From assembly GCA_000317655.1 (NCBI GenBank), contig CP003940.1:1488001-1552000 (forward strand): DNA of 64,000 bases. Direction: 5' to 3'. Position 1 is the first letter of the stretch; each line of letters begins with the position of its first letter. Positions 43,465 through 52,982 of this stretch are shown one piece after another. The stretch is from Cyanobacterium stanieri PCC 7202. GTDB lineage: Bacteria; Cyanobacteriota; Cyanobacteriia; Cyanobacteriales; Cyanobacteriaceae. A program made the translations under genes and the position numbers. The notes under the pieces are model-generated. The model did no database searches. It saw only the letters and a list, made by a program, of their open reading frames with translations, and was not told the origin of the DNA.

Positions 43465-43795
43465 AATTCAGATTTTGTTTACTTGAATAATGGCTATCTC
43501 AATTCCATCGGTTAAGAAAGAATCTGATTTTTGATCGGTTTATAAAGAATTATATTCAATTTTCTGTTGCTTTTTAGATGATACTTAAGTAATTATCATA
43601 ATAGCAAGATAAATCGAAATACTAATTTTGATATTTAGAAGTATCGTTGCATTGATAACAATCATCAGGAAAGGTTTTTCGAGAGTTTAGAAAAATATGA
43701 GCTATTAGACTATATTTTAAGTCCGATTTTCAGAAAAAATCCCTATGTTTTTGTGAAGTTTTGATGAAGTTTTTTGATAATTCTATTAATTTTTT
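43465..43795. other. 331-bp noncoding spacer between the FAAL and ACAD genes
   Basis: No credible frame, RNA gene or repeat was seen. The stretch is very AT-rich with several short direct words (aagttttgatgaagttttttga near 43756). It may hold the promoter for the eight-gene ACAD-to-pyruvyltransferase run, but I could not pick out -35/-10 elements with confidence. Confidence 0.5.
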
Positions 43796-45535
43796 TTACT
43801 TTTCAACCCAAGAGGCGATCGCATTTATCTCTCCACGTAAGAATTTTTGCTTACATACAGAGCGTTGAATCTTGCCACTAGCGGTTTTCGTAATAGTGCC
43901 AGATTTTGCTAAAACGACCCCATAAACCTGTAATTCATGATCTTCGGCGATGATTTGACGAATATCAGCAATTAACTGCTCAGGATTATCTATATCAGCT
44001 TTACGCTCTATTTCTTGGACGACTACTAATTTTTCTTCCCCTGCTACCTCCACAGAAAAAGCCGCCCCATAATCCGAACGCAGGGCAGGATTTAAACTTT
44101 GTACCGTCCATTCTATATCTTGGGGATAATGGTTCGTACCACGAATAATGATCAAATCCTTCATCCGACCATTAATATATAATTCGCCATCGTACATAAA
44201 CCCTAAATCCCCTGTGCGCAAAAAAGCCCCTTCTTGACTATCTTGGAGATAGGCTCGAAATGTATGATTACTCTCCTCCTCCCTTTGCCAGTAACCCTGA
44301 GCTACACTAGGATCTTTTACCCAGATTTCCCCCACTTCATCATCGGCACAACGGGTTAAACTATTTGGATGGGCGATCGCAACTTCAGTCTCACATACCA
44401 ACCTACCACAACTGGGCAAAATTCTCACCCCTTCACCATCGGCATCCTTAACCACCACCTTATTTTGTTCCAAACTAGCGGTATCCACCGCACAAAAAAC
44501 AGGTTTTGTACCCTTGGCCTTAGTGGAAACCAGTAGGGTATATTCCGCCAAGCCGTAGGCAGGGGCAAAGGTTTCCCAACGAAAACCCCCAGAAGCGAAT
44601 TTGTCAGCAAACTTTAACATAACTTCTGGGTTAATGGGTTCAGCAGCATTTCCTGCCGCCTCCCACTTACTCAAATCCAAATCCCCTACCTGAGAATCTT
44701 TAACCTTTTTACAACATAAATCATAGGCAAAGTTAGGGGCTTGGGAATGGGTAACGCCATATTTACTGATATTTTTCAACCACTGTAGGGGGCGTTTAAT
44801 AAAAGAGAAAGGAGACATAATATAACAACGATGACCATTATATAAAGGAGTCATCAAACCCTCCACTAAGCCATAATCATGGAAATAGGGCATCCAAGTT
44901 AAACTAATACTGTTTTCATCATAACCACAAGCCCTTTGTAAGTAACGACAATGGTGGATTAAATTATGATGGGTGAGCATTACCCCTTTAGGAGTGGCAG
45001 TAGAACCAGAGGTATATTGTAGGTAAGCAATGGTATCGGGAGTAATATCAGGTTTTTGCCACGTATCCGCCGAATCTAAGTCAATTTTTTCAATATCAAC
45101 GATGTTCATCTCCTGAAATTCGGGAAACTCATCGGCTACCCCTTCTATGAGTTCCAATATTTTTTGATTGGTGAAGATAAGGGAGGCTTTTGCATCTTTG
45201 ACAATGGCTCTAAGACGGGGTAAAGTTCGTTTTAATCTCCCTGATTCTGGGGGAGGCACAGGAATGGCAATGACATCCCCTAATAAACAGCCACAGAAAG
45301 CGCTAACTACTTCTAATCCTTGGGGATATAATAATAAGGCTCTTTCTCCTTGCCAATTGTTTTTTTGAATGGTAAATGCGATCGCCCTTGCCTGACGATA
45401 TAACATACTATAAGTTAAAGGCTCAGATTCTCTTTTTCCATCAATCAAAAAAGTATATCCTATCTTCTCTGGTTGATTTTTAGCCCTCAGCTCAAGTAAA
45501 TCAATTAAAGTATTTATTTCTATTGCTTTATTCAT
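43796..45535 (-). CDS. Fatty acyl-AMP ligase (FAAL)
   Basis: A 579-aa ANL-superfamily enzyme that adenylates a fatty acid and passes it to an acyl carrier protein. P-loop motif YLQYTSGSTATPKGVMLTHHN lies near residues 170-190. WMPYFHDYGLVEGLMTPLYNG (about 213-233) and PINPEVMLKFADKFASGGFRWETFAPAYGLAEYTL are characteristic of the FAAL group rather than CoA ligases, as is LRTGDLGFMYDGELYINGRMKDLIIIRGTNHYPQDIE. The C-terminal KTASGKIQR contains the adenylation Lys. The associated ACP (41305) is the likely acceptor. It heads the cluster. Confidence 0.93.
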   Translation of the reverse strand: MNKAIEINTLIDLLELRAKNQPEKIGYTFLIDGKRESEPLTYSMLYRQARAIAFTIQKNNWQGERALLLYPQGLEVVSAFCGCLLGDVIAIPVPPPESGRLKRTLPRLRAIVKDAKASLIFTNQKILELIEGVADEFPEFQEMNIVDIEKIDLDSADTWQKPDITPDTIAYLQYTSGSTATPKGVMLTHHNLIHHCRYLQRACGYDENSISLTWMPYFHDYGLVEGLMTPLYNGHRCYIMSPFSFIKRPLQWLKNISKYGVTHSQAPNFAYDLCCKKVKDSQVGDLDLSKWEAAGNAAEPINPEVMLKFADKFASGGFRWETFAPAYGLAEYTLLVSTKAKGTKPVFCAVDTASLEQNKVVVKDADGEGVRILPSCGRLVCETEVAIAHPNSLTRCADDEVGEIWVKDPSVAQGYWQREEESNHTFRAYLQDSQEGAFLRTGDLGFMYDGELYINGRMKDLIIIRGTNHYPQDIEWTVQSLNPALRSDYGAAFSVEVAGEEKLVVVQEIERKADIDNPEQLIADIRQIIAEDHELQVYGVVLAKSGTITKTASGKIQRSVCKQKFLRGEINAIASWVEK

Positions 45536-45627
45536 AAATAAACTAACATAACTAAATTAGGTATATTTTAACCTCAGTCGATCAAAATAATTAATTATTA
45601 ATAATAAATGTTAAATAACTACTTATT

Positions 45628-46794
45628 ATGAATAGCAAAAAACGTCATCGAGTATGTATTATAGGAGGTGGTTTTGGCGGATTATATACGGCCATTGAAC
45701 TAAACAAATTAGACAAAAAAAGATCATTGGAAATTATTTTAATTGATCAAAATTCACATTTCTTATTTACTCCCTTACTATACGAAGCCATCACAGAAGA
45801 AATCACTCACTGGGAAATTGCCCCTAGCTTTGATTTACTACTAAGAAAAACAGCAATTACTTTTATTAATAAGAAAGTTATTAATATAGACTTTGACAAT
45901 CAACAAATATTTTATGAAGATCAAGACAGTATCAACTATGATTATCTGGTTTTAGCCGTTGGACAAAAATCTTATTTTGCAGTGGAAGGAGCAAAGGAAT
46001 ATGCCCATTCTTTTAAAACCTTAAAAGATGTTTTTAGGTTAGAACATACCATGGAAAAATTAGCAAATATTCCTCAAAATAAATTTAATGTAACCGTTGT
46101 TGGTGCAGGGGCGAATGGAGTAGAAATAGCAGGAAAAATTACTGATAAATTAAAAGATAAAGCTCAAGTAATTCTCATTGATAGAGGAATAGAAATATTA
46201 AAAAATTTTCCCCGAGGAATGCAACAATATGCGACAAAATCTCTGATTAAAAGAAATATTCAAATTTATTTAGAGACTACTATCAATAAGGTAGAAGAGC
46301 ATAAAATTCATTTTACAGATCACCTAAATCAAGACTATGAAATTGATTTTAACTTAACTCTCTGGACAGTGGGAAATATGACCCCAAAATGGATTAATCA
46401 ATTAAATTTATCTCAAGATGAACAAGGAAAAATATTAACTAAACCGACATTTCAATTATGGAATTTTGAAAATGTTTTTGCCATTGGTGATTTAGTATCA
46501 CTGATAGATAAACAGGGGAAAAAAGTTCCTGCAAAGGCTCAAGCCGCTTTTCAAGGAAGCCATATTTTAGCCCACAATATCATGGCATTATCGCAACACA
46601 AAAAATTAAAACTTTTCTCCTATCGTCACCTAGGAGATATGATGACAGTGGGAATTAACAATGATATTATTAGTGTGGCAGGTATTACCATGACTGGTTT
46701 TATAGCCAGTATCATTCGCAAGTGGGCTTATATTTTCAGAATGCCTACCTTCAACCATTGTTTAGAAGTGGTAAAACATAGATTAAAAGGTTAA
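45628..46794 (+). CDS. ndbB: Type II NAD(P)H dehydrogenase, NdbB-like
   Basis: A 388-aa flavoprotein with two dinucleotide folds: FAD site VCIIGGGFGGLYTAIEL at residues 8-24 and NAD(P)H site VTVVGAGANGVEIAGKI near 156-172. FAIGDLVSL near residue 290 is the second FAD contact. HFLFTPLLYEAITEEITHWEIAP resembles NdbB, which in cyanobacteria reduces demethylphylloquinone before its final methylation; NdbA and NdbC are larger or differ here. Together with menB it could serve phylloquinone synthesis, but the two genes are 45 kb apart. It is divergent from the FAAL gene. Confidence 0.75.
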   Translation: MNSKKRHRVCIIGGGFGGLYTAIELNKLDKKRSLEIILIDQNSHFLFTPLLYEAITEEITHWEIAPSFDLLLRKTAITFINKKVINIDFDNQQIFYEDQDSINYDYLVLAVGQKSYFAVEGAKEYAHSFKTLKDVFRLEHTMEKLANIPQNKFNVTVVGAGANGVEIAGKITDKLKDKAQVILIDRGIEILKNFPRGMQQYATKSLIKRNIQIYLETTINKVEEHKIHFTDHLNQDYEIDFNLTLWTVGNMTPKWINQLNLSQDEQGKILTKPTFQLWNFENVFAIGDLVSLIDKQGKKVPAKAQAAFQGSHILAHNIMALSQHKKLKLFSYRHLGDMMTVGINNDIISVAGITMTGFIASIIRKWAYIFRMPTFNHCLEVVKHRLKG

Positions 46795-46967
46795 TTTGCA
46801 ATTTTGCCGACGGTTACATTTTCCATCTCTGTTCGGTTTCCTTGTAAATGCTACAGTATAATAAACCGTTAAAAATAAAGATTAAACTGATATAGTTTAA
46901 ATCACATTAATTTAGTCAGCGCCCCCAGGGCAAATAGCGAGAATCACAACTGGAGAAAAAATCAACA

Positions 46968-49133
46968 ATGGGAAGAGTCGTTGGTATAGACTTAGGAACA
47001 ACAAACTCAGTAGTAGCTGTAATGGAAGGTGGTAAACCGTTAGTAATTCCTAATTCTGAGGGTAGTCGCACCACTCCTTCCGTCGTCGGATTTAACAAAG
47101 ATGGAGAGTTAGTTGTGGGACAGATGGCCCGGCGCCAAGCGGTGTTAAACCCTCAAAATACCTATTATGGTATTAAGCGATTTATGGGGCGCCAATATGG
47201 AGAATTAACGGAGCAATCAAAACGAGTACCCTACACCATTCGTCGAGATGAGATTGATAATATCAAAATCCGTTGTCCTCGCATCAGGAAAGAATTTGCC
47301 CCCGAAGAAGTTTCGGCGATGATTTTGCGTAAATTAGCGGAGGAAGCGGAAAGATATTTAGGGGAAGAAGTTACGGGGGCTGTAATTACTGTACCTGCTT
47401 ATTTTAATGATGCTCAACGTCAAGCCACAAAAGATGCTGGGAAGATTGCAGGATTAGATGTACTAAGGATTGTTAATGAACCTACGGCGGCTTCCCTTGC
47501 CTATGGTTTAGAGAAAAAACGTAGTGAAAAGGTACTTGTGTTCGACTTGGGAGGGGGGACTTTTGATGTTTCTATCCTAGAAGTGGGGGATGGGGTATTA
47601 GAGGTGCGCGCCACCAGTGGAGATACCCAATTGGGGGGTAATGATTTTGATAATAAGATTGTTAATTATTTGGCAGATCAATTTTTAGAGGAGGAAGGAG
47701 TTGATTTAAGGCGCGATCGCACCTCACTCCAAAGACTAACCGAAGCCGCTGAAAAAGCCAAAATAGAACTATCAGGGGTAAGTAATACCGAGATTAACTT
47801 ACCATTTATCACCGCCACCGAAGACGGCCCCAAACACATCGAAACCACCCTCAGCAGAGCCAAATTTGAAGAAATTTGCGGAGAATTAGTATCTCGCCTA
47901 CGGCGCCCCATCCAACGCGCCCTCAAAGACGCAGGATTAAGCCCTATTCAAATCGATGAAGTGGTATTGGTGGGAGGCTCAACCCGTATTCCCATGGTAC
48001 AAGAATTGGTGCGTAGCTTCATTGACATCGAACCCAATCAAAATGTTAACCCTGATGAGGTTGTCGCCGTCGGGGCAGCGGTTCAAGCAGGAATTTTGGG
48101 TGGAGAAGTCAAAGACATCCTCCTCCTTGATGTCACCCCCCTATCCATCGGTGTGGAAACCATTGGCGGTGTCACCAAAAAACTATTACCCCGTAATACT
48201 ACCATCCCCGTAAGACGTTCCGATGTTTTTTCCACCTCCGAAAACAATCAAACCTCCGTAGAAATCCACGTCGTACAAGGAGAAAGGGAAATGGCAGAGG
48301 ATAACAAATCCCTTGGACGTTTCAAATTAACAGGTATCCCCCCAGCCCCTAGGGGAGTGCCTCAAATACAAGTTGCCTTCGATATTGATGCCAATGGTAT
48401 CCTGCAAGTTATGGCAAGGGATAAAACCACAGGTAGAGAGCAAAGCGTAGTCATTCAGGGAGCTTCAACCCTTTCCCAGATAGAAGTTACTCGCATGATG
48501 CAAGAAGCAGAAGAATTTGCCCGAGAAGATAGAGAAAGAAGAGAAAGGGTGGAAAAACGTAATCGGGCTAAGGCTTTGACAGACCAAGCCCAAAGACGGT
48601 TACGGGAAGTTACTCTCGACTTTGGTAGTCAGTTTACTAATCCTTATCGTCGGGATATTGAATCTTTGTGTCGGGAAATTCTTGATAGTTTAGAACAAAA
48701 TGACGATCGCAAATTAGACCGTACCCAAGCAGACTTACAAGATGTATTATATGAGTTAAACCGAGAGGTGAGACTGCAATACAATGACGAAGAGGAAGGC
48801 TTCTTTGAATCGATCAAAAAAACCTTTATTGGTGATGATGAAGATGAATTATATAATCCTCGGGATTCGAGAAATATTTATCGCCCCACCGATTCGAGTC
48901 TCTATGGCGGTAGAATGTCATCGGGTTATGACCGTGGTTATGGTAACAGTGTAAACGACTATGATTATGGTAGTGGATTGTCTTCCCCTCCTAGTCGTCG
49001 CCCCCCCTCACGCCCTTCTCAACCCCCTAGCCGTAGGGGTTATGATGATTACCCCGAAGATACCAATTATCGTTCACCCCGTAAGCGTGATATTCCCTAT
49101 GAGAATGATTGGGATGATGATGAGTGGTTTTAA
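46968..49133 (+). CDS. dnaK: Hsp70 chaperone DnaK with extended C-terminus
   Basis: ATP-driven chaperone for folding and repair. The ATPase domain (about 1-380) has [37 protein letters not shown] and [17 protein letters not shown]; the substrate-binding beta domain ([17 protein letters not shown]) and helical lid follow to about 600. The last 100 or so residues form an acidic segment (YNDEEEG) then a Tyr/Ser/Pro/Arg/Gly-rich tail ending [11 protein letters not shown], unlike the short EEVD-type tail of DnaK2. Length 721 aa and the middle sequence look most like DnaK3, the membrane-associated paralogue. No dnaJ is adjacent. Confidence 0.9.
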   Translation: MGRVVGIDLGTTNSVVAVMEGGKPLVIPNSEGSRTTPSVVGFNKDGELVVGQMARRQAVLNPQNTYYGIKRFMGRQYGELTEQSKRVPYTIRRDEIDNIKIRCPRIRKEFAPEEVSAMILRKLAEEAERYLGEEVTGAVITVPAYFNDAQRQATKDAGKIAGLDVLRIVNEPTAASLAYGLEKKRSEKVLVFDLGGGTFDVSILEVGDGVLEVRATSGDTQLGGNDFDNKIVNYLADQFLEEEGVDLRRDRTSLQRLTEAAEKAKIELSGVSNTEINLPFITATEDGPKHIETTLSRAKFEEICGELVSRLRRPIQRALKDAGLSPIQIDEVVLVGGSTRIPMVQELVRSFIDIEPNQNVNPDEVVAVGAAVQAGILGGEVKDILLLDVTPLSIGVETIGGVTKKLLPRNTTIPVRRSDVFSTSENNQTSVEIHVVQGEREMAEDNKSLGRFKLTGIPPAPRGVPQIQVAFDIDANGILQVMARDKTTGREQSVVIQGASTLSQIEVTRMMQEAEEFAREDRERRERVEKRNRAKALTDQAQRRLREVTLDFGSQFTNPYRRDIESLCREILDSLEQNDDRKLDRTQADLQDVLYELNREVRLQYNDEEEGFFESIKKTFIGDDEDELYNPRDSRNIYRPTDSSLYGGRMSSGYDRGYGNSVNDYDYGSGLSSPPSRRPPSRPSQPPSRRGYDDYPEDTNYRSPRKRDIPYENDWDDDEWF

Positions 49134-49150
49134 ACAATTGATAGTAAAGG

Positions 49151-49177
49151 CAATGGGCAATGGGCAATGGGCAATGG
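49151..49177 (+). repeat. Tandem heptamer repeat (CAATGGG)4
   Basis: Nearly four perfect copies of caatggg lie in the spacer between dnaK and hemJ. It is the same heptamer class as at 7712, 59340 and 60321. The perfect copies suggest recent slippage. Confidence 0.85.
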
Positions 49178-49217
49178 TAATATTTCCTTAATTCAAAACA
49201 AATTTTAAGAAACAACT

Positions 49218-49778
49218 ATGGCATATTATTGGTACAAAGCATTTCATATTATTGGAATTGTGGTTTGGTTTGCAGGACTATTTTATATGGTGCGTTTGTT
49301 TGTTTATCATGCAGAGGCAAGACAAGAAAGCGAACCTGCACAAACCATTTTGACTAAGCAATATGAGATAATGGAAAAGCGTCTTTATAACATCATTACC
49401 ACCCCCGGAATGATTTTGACGGTAGCCATGGCGGTAGGTTTAATTTCCACTGAGCCAGAGGTGTTAAAATCGGGATGGTTACACGCCAAATTTTTGTTTG
49501 TGGGCTTACTCCTCATCTATCACTTTTGGTGTGGACGAATTATGAAGAAGTTAGCAAAAAAAGAAAATTCTTGGACTGGACAACAATTTAGAGCCTTTAA
49601 TGAAGCGCCTACCATTCTTTTGTTAGTAATTGTTTTATTGGCTATATTTAAAAATAATTTACCCCTTGATTTAACCACTTGGTTAATTGCGGCTCTAGTG
49701 ATTTTAATGGCTGCTAGTATTCAATTGTACGCCAAAAAACGTCGTCAAGATAAAGAAAGGTTAGCCCAAGAAAATTAA
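49218..49778 (+). CDS. hemJ: Protoporphyrinogen IX oxidase HemJ
   Basis: A 186-aa membrane enzyme that oxidises protoporphyrinogen IX to protoporphyrin IX, the last shared step before haem and chlorophyll. The start AYYWYKAFHIIGIVVWFAGLFYMVRLFVYH contains the conserved His near residue 10, and four helices follow, with GWLHAKFLFVGLLLIYHFW near 90-108 and RAFNEAPTILLLVIV near 128. Length and motifs are typical of cyanobacterial HemJ. It lies 85 bp after dnaK, with only the heptamer repeat between, and a dispersed repeat follows it. Confidence 0.93.
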   Translation: MAYYWYKAFHIIGIVVWFAGLFYMVRLFVYHAEARQESEPAQTILTKQYEIMEKRLYNIITTPGMILTVAMAVGLISTEPEVLKSGWLHAKFLFVGLLLIYHFWCGRIMKKLAKKENSWTGQQFRAFNEAPTILLLVIVLLAIFKNNLPLDLTTWLIAALVILMAASIQLYAKKRRQDKERLAQEN

Positions 49779-49782
49779 GTTC

Positions 49783-49875
49783 GGATAAATTGTTACAATG
49801 AAAGTCCCCCAGAATTGGGGGATTTAGGGGGCAAAACAGGAATCTTTTTCATAACTGATTAATCGAACTTGCTAT
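49783..49875. repeat. Dispersed repeat, copy 1 (~93 bp)
   Basis: Runs ggataaattgttacaatg, agtcccccagaattgggg, gatttagggggc, then ctttttcataactgatta. It matches 63241-63336 over its whole length with scattered changes. The core CCCCCAgaatTGGGGG is an inverted repeat. It lies between hemJ and the convergent decarboxylase gene. It could be a non-autonomous mobile remnant. Confidence 0.8.
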
Positions 49876-49903
49876 GATTTTTTTATATTACTCTGGGGAA
49901 AAT

Positions 49904-51346
49904 CTAACAATCTACTACTCTAATTGTTTTTAATTTACCATCCATCGCCCCTGTAATTATAGCCCCCAAAGAAACAACCTCTTTTAAATATTGCAAGGCT
50001 TCATTGGTAATAATTTCCCCTGCCATCAGAATAGGAATACCGGGAGGATAAGCTGAAATCGTATCAGCACTAATTTGATTCAAACTATCTTGCCAAGGAA
50101 CAATTTTTTTCTGTCCCCAATATGCCTTACGAGGAGAAATGGCAAATCGAGACTGAAAATTAAAACAACCATAGTCAAAACACTGTGGAGTTTCTTTGTG
50201 CCGATAATCAGCTAATTTTTGTAATCCACTTATCAATAAATCCACATCACCATCATCATTTCCCATAGAAACAATAAAAGTTAAATTTTTCAAAGAAGGT
50301 AATTCACAAGTAACCGCCAATTGTTCGTGTAATATTTCATCCGCCAAATAACCCGTCAATCCCAATCCACTCACATTAACAGTCAGTCTGGTAATATCCA
50401 AATCATCAAAACTAGGAGTAGCCTGTTGAACATCAAGCACCTGCAACTCATCAAAATCTCCTATTTCCTCCCTTGCCCTGTTTGCCAAAGCAATGGTTTT
50501 ATCCAACAACTCTTTTCCCCCCTCCGCCATCTGAGTAGTGGCAGACTCCAAAGAAGCCAATAGCAAATAACTAGGACTTGAGGACTGCAATAATTGTAAG
50601 GCATTACTAACCCTATCCTCATCAACCAGACTACCCTGTAAATGAAGCATAGAAGCCTGAGTTAAAGCCCCTAAAACCTTATGGGTAGATTGAATCACAA
50701 CATCAGCCCCAGAAGCAAGGGCAGAGTCTGGTAATGTAGGATGAAAAGCAAAATGGGCGCCATGGGCTTCATCTACGAGGAGAGGAATATGATAATGATG
50801 AACAACCCTAGCTATTTCTTTGATATTAGTACATACACCATGGTAAGTCGGAGAAACAATCATCACAGCCTTAACATCACCATGACTTTGTAAAGCCATC
50901 TCAATTTGTTGGGCAGATACTCCATAACAAATATCAAAATTTTTATCATATTCGGGATTAATAAAAATAGGAATTGCTCCTGATAAAATTAACCCATAAA
51001 TTACCGATTGATGAACATTTCTGGGCACAATAATTTTATCACCCTCCCCACAGGTAGCCAAAATCGAAGCCATAACGCCACAAGTTGAACCATTTATTAA
51101 AAACCAAGTTTTTTTCGCCCCAAAAGTATGAGCCGCAAACTCTTGGGCTTCTTTTATGACACCTTCAGGAGCAAAAAGATTATCTAATTCTGGTAATTCT
51201 GGTAAATCTGCTTTAAATATTAGTTCGCCAAAAGTTTCTTTTAATTCAAAATTAATCCCCTTTCCCTGTTTGTGTCCGGGTGCGTAAAAAGGGGCATGAT
51301 GTCTTTTTAGAGATTTTTTGAGTTGATTTAAAAGAGGATTATTCAC
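49904..51346 (-). CDS. PLP-dependent Orn/Lys/Arg decarboxylase family protein
   Basis: A 480-aa fold-type I PLP enzyme of the basic amino-acid decarboxylase group, which forms polyamines or their precursors. The PLP Schiff-base lysine is Lys223 in QSTHKVLGALTQASML; the preceding VDEAHGAHF (residues 191-199) holds the Asp that contacts the pyridine nitrogen. The start FYAPGHKQGKG is typical of the short form without the flavodoxin-like wing domain seen in inducible enterobacterial enzymes. The substrate (lysine, arginine or ornithine) cannot be decided. A C-terminal domain (about 380-480) is complete. Confidence 0.88.
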   Translation of the reverse strand: MNNPLLNQLKKSLKRHHAPFYAPGHKQGKGINFELKETFGELIFKADLPELPELDNLFAPEGVIKEAQEFAAHTFGAKKTWFLINGSTCGVMASILATCGEGDKIIVPRNVHQSVIYGLILSGAIPIFINPEYDKNFDICYGVSAQQIEMALQSHGDVKAVMIVSPTYHGVCTNIKEIARVVHHYHIPLLVDEAHGAHFAFHPTLPDSALASGADVVIQSTHKVLGALTQASMLHLQGSLVDEDRVSNALQLLQSSSPSYLLLASLESATTQMAEGGKELLDKTIALANRAREEIGDFDELQVLDVQQATPSFDDLDITRLTVNVSGLGLTGYLADEILHEQLAVTCELPSLKNLTFIVSMGNDDGDVDLLISGLQKLADYRHKETPQCFDYGCFNFQSRFAISPRKAYWGQKKIVPWQDSLNQISADTISAYPPGIPILMAGEIITNEALQYLKEVVSLGAIITGAMDGKLKTIRVVDC

Positions 51347-51591
51347 GGCTAATTGTAAAAATAATTAATCAGAAAATATTATCATAAATTATACTTTTAA
51401 ATTGGATATTATTTTACTTCCCTCAAACATTGTAAATATATTTATAAAAGGCGATCGCAACTGTTTTTATTAACTAACTATATAAATTTAGAGAAGGGGC
51501 TTAAGACTCTTAGGGAGAAAGAGTTAATATACTGTATTTTTTCTTGATAAAATAAGATACAATAAATATGATTTTTAAGAGATAAAAAACT

Positions 51592-51855
51592 ATGACTTGG
51601 TTTGTAAAAATAGAAAAAGGAATAGTTCCTAAACATATTTTTGATCAATACGTTCCTGCCCATTTAGAATATGTCGCTAAACTCAATAAACTAGGACATG
51701 AAGCAAAAACTGGTTATTGGAAAGAAGCAGAAGGAGGTATGCTAATCTTTAAAGCAGAGTCTATGGAAGAGGCAAAAACTATTGTGGAAAATGACCCTTT
51801 AGTAAGAAATAAATGTGTAGAATATGTCATCCATCAATGGTGTATTGTAAATTAA
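51592..51855 (+). CDS. YciI-family protein
   Basis: An 87-aa single-domain protein of the YCII family, small alpha-beta dimers of unclear biochemical role. MTWFVKIEKGIVPKHIFDQYVPAHLEYVAKL matches the family start with the conserved His in PAHLEY; GGMLIFKAESMEEAKTIVENDP and VEYVIHQW follow in the usual order. It is isolated between two minus-strand genes. No function can be inferred from its neighbours. Confidence 0.82.
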   Translation: MTWFVKIEKGIVPKHIFDQYVPAHLEYVAKLNKLGHEAKTGYWKEAEGGMLIFKAESMEEAKTIVENDPLVRNKCVEYVIHQWCIVN

Positions 51856-51880
51856 AATATACAGTTATTTATTGTGGATT

Positions 51881-52870
51881 TTAATTCAATCTTTCACCTA
51901 ATTCTAAATGAGTGCCATTAATAAAATTCCAGGCTGATTGTACTTTTTTACCTGCCAATTGTACCTCTAAAATTAATAGTAAACCTGTTCCTGTTTGAAC
52001 TACAAAACCAAAATTTTTGATGGGTTTAACCACTTCTCCTACTTCTCCTTTTAGGGTATATATATCTGATAAATAGGATTTTATCTTCAGTAATTCAGAA
52101 GGAAGATCAATATTTTCTAAATCATCAAGGGGGAGGCTATTAATAACCTTCAATTTTTGTTGACGAAAAGTAGTAAAACAGTTGGGGTAAAAAGCCCTAA
52201 TTTGATTGTGAATTTCTAAGCTAGATTTTCTCCAATCAATATGATAGTCTTCTTTGTCAATTAATCTGGCGTAGGTAGCTAAATTATCATCTTGGGGAAT
52301 GGGTTTTATTTCTGCTATTTGGCTTAAAGTTTCCAACAATAAATTTGCCCCTTGAGTAGCTAATTTCTCCGCTAAAGTATAGGTATTATCAAAAAGAGTA
52401 ATGGGAGTATAGGCTTTTAATAACATGGCACCTGTATCCATTCCTTCATCCATCAACATAGTAGTAATGCCTGTTTCCTTTTCGCCATCATAAATACTCC
52501 ATTGAATGGGTGCAGCACCTCGATAGTGGGGTAAAATTGAGCCGTGAACATTGATACAGCCATATTTGGGCATTTGCAAAATTTGAGATGAAAGAATTTG
52601 CCCATAGGCGACGACGACAAAAACATCTGCTTGGGTTTGTTGTAATAATTCTAGGGTGGGTTGATCTTTTTTGATACGATGGGGTTGCCAAACGGGAATA
52701 TTATGCTCTAGGGCAACTTTTTTGATGGGGGAAGGAATGGTTTTACTACCTCTGCCTCTACGTTTATCTGGTTGGGTGACAACGGCAACTATTTGATGAT
52801 TTGTGTCGGTTAATAGTTTTTCGAGGGTGGCAACGGCAAAATCTGGTGTACCAAAAAAGACAATGCGCAT
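51881..52870 (-). CDS. fmt: Methionyl-tRNA formyltransferase
   Basis: Adds a formyl group to initiator Met-tRNA using 10-formyltetrahydrofolate. The 329-aa protein has MRIVFFGTPDFAVATLEKLL at the start, the active-site block INVHGSILPHYRGAAPIQWSI near residues 106-125, and ITTMLMDEGMDTGAMLL near 135-151 with the catalytic Asp. The C-terminal OB-like tRNA-binding domain (about 210-310) is present. Length is normal. It lies 112 bp downstream of the hybrid kinase gene, across a spacer with the GGTGGGCATTGCCTACC repeat. Confidence 0.95.
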   Translation of the reverse strand: MRIVFFGTPDFAVATLEKLLTDTNHQIVAVVTQPDKRRGRGSKTIPSPIKKVALEHNIPVWQPHRIKKDQPTLELLQQTQADVFVVVAYGQILSSQILQMPKYGCINVHGSILPHYRGAAPIQWSIYDGEKETGITTMLMDEGMDTGAMLLKAYTPITLFDNTYTLAEKLATQGANLLLETLSQIAEIKPIPQDDNLATYARLIDKEDYHIDWRKSSLEIHNQIRAFYPNCFTTFRQQKLKVINSLPLDDLENIDLPSELLKIKSYLSDIYTLKGEVGEVVKPIKNFGFVVQTGTGLLLILEVQLAGKKVQSAWNFINGTHLELGERLN

Positions 52871-52982
52871 TATCTAAGTTTGTTTGATTGTTGGCAATTC
52901 TATATGTTATCATGCCCCATCCTGTTTTATGTTTCTTGTTATGGTGGGCATTGCCTACCCTACTATCTAAAATCAGTAATAC

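Noticed and set aside
46795-46967. Structured RNA or tRNA in the spacer before dnaK
   Set aside because: No cloverleaf or conserved riboswitch core could be drawn; it looks like an ordinary leader.
7679-49177. Repeat runs as possible CRISPR arrays
   Set aside because: Units are 7-9 bp, contiguous, without unique spacers and without cas genes nearby.
49799-49834. cccccagaattggggg as a terminator of hemJ
   Set aside because: The inverted repeat has no T tract and recurs as part of a longer dispersed repeat.
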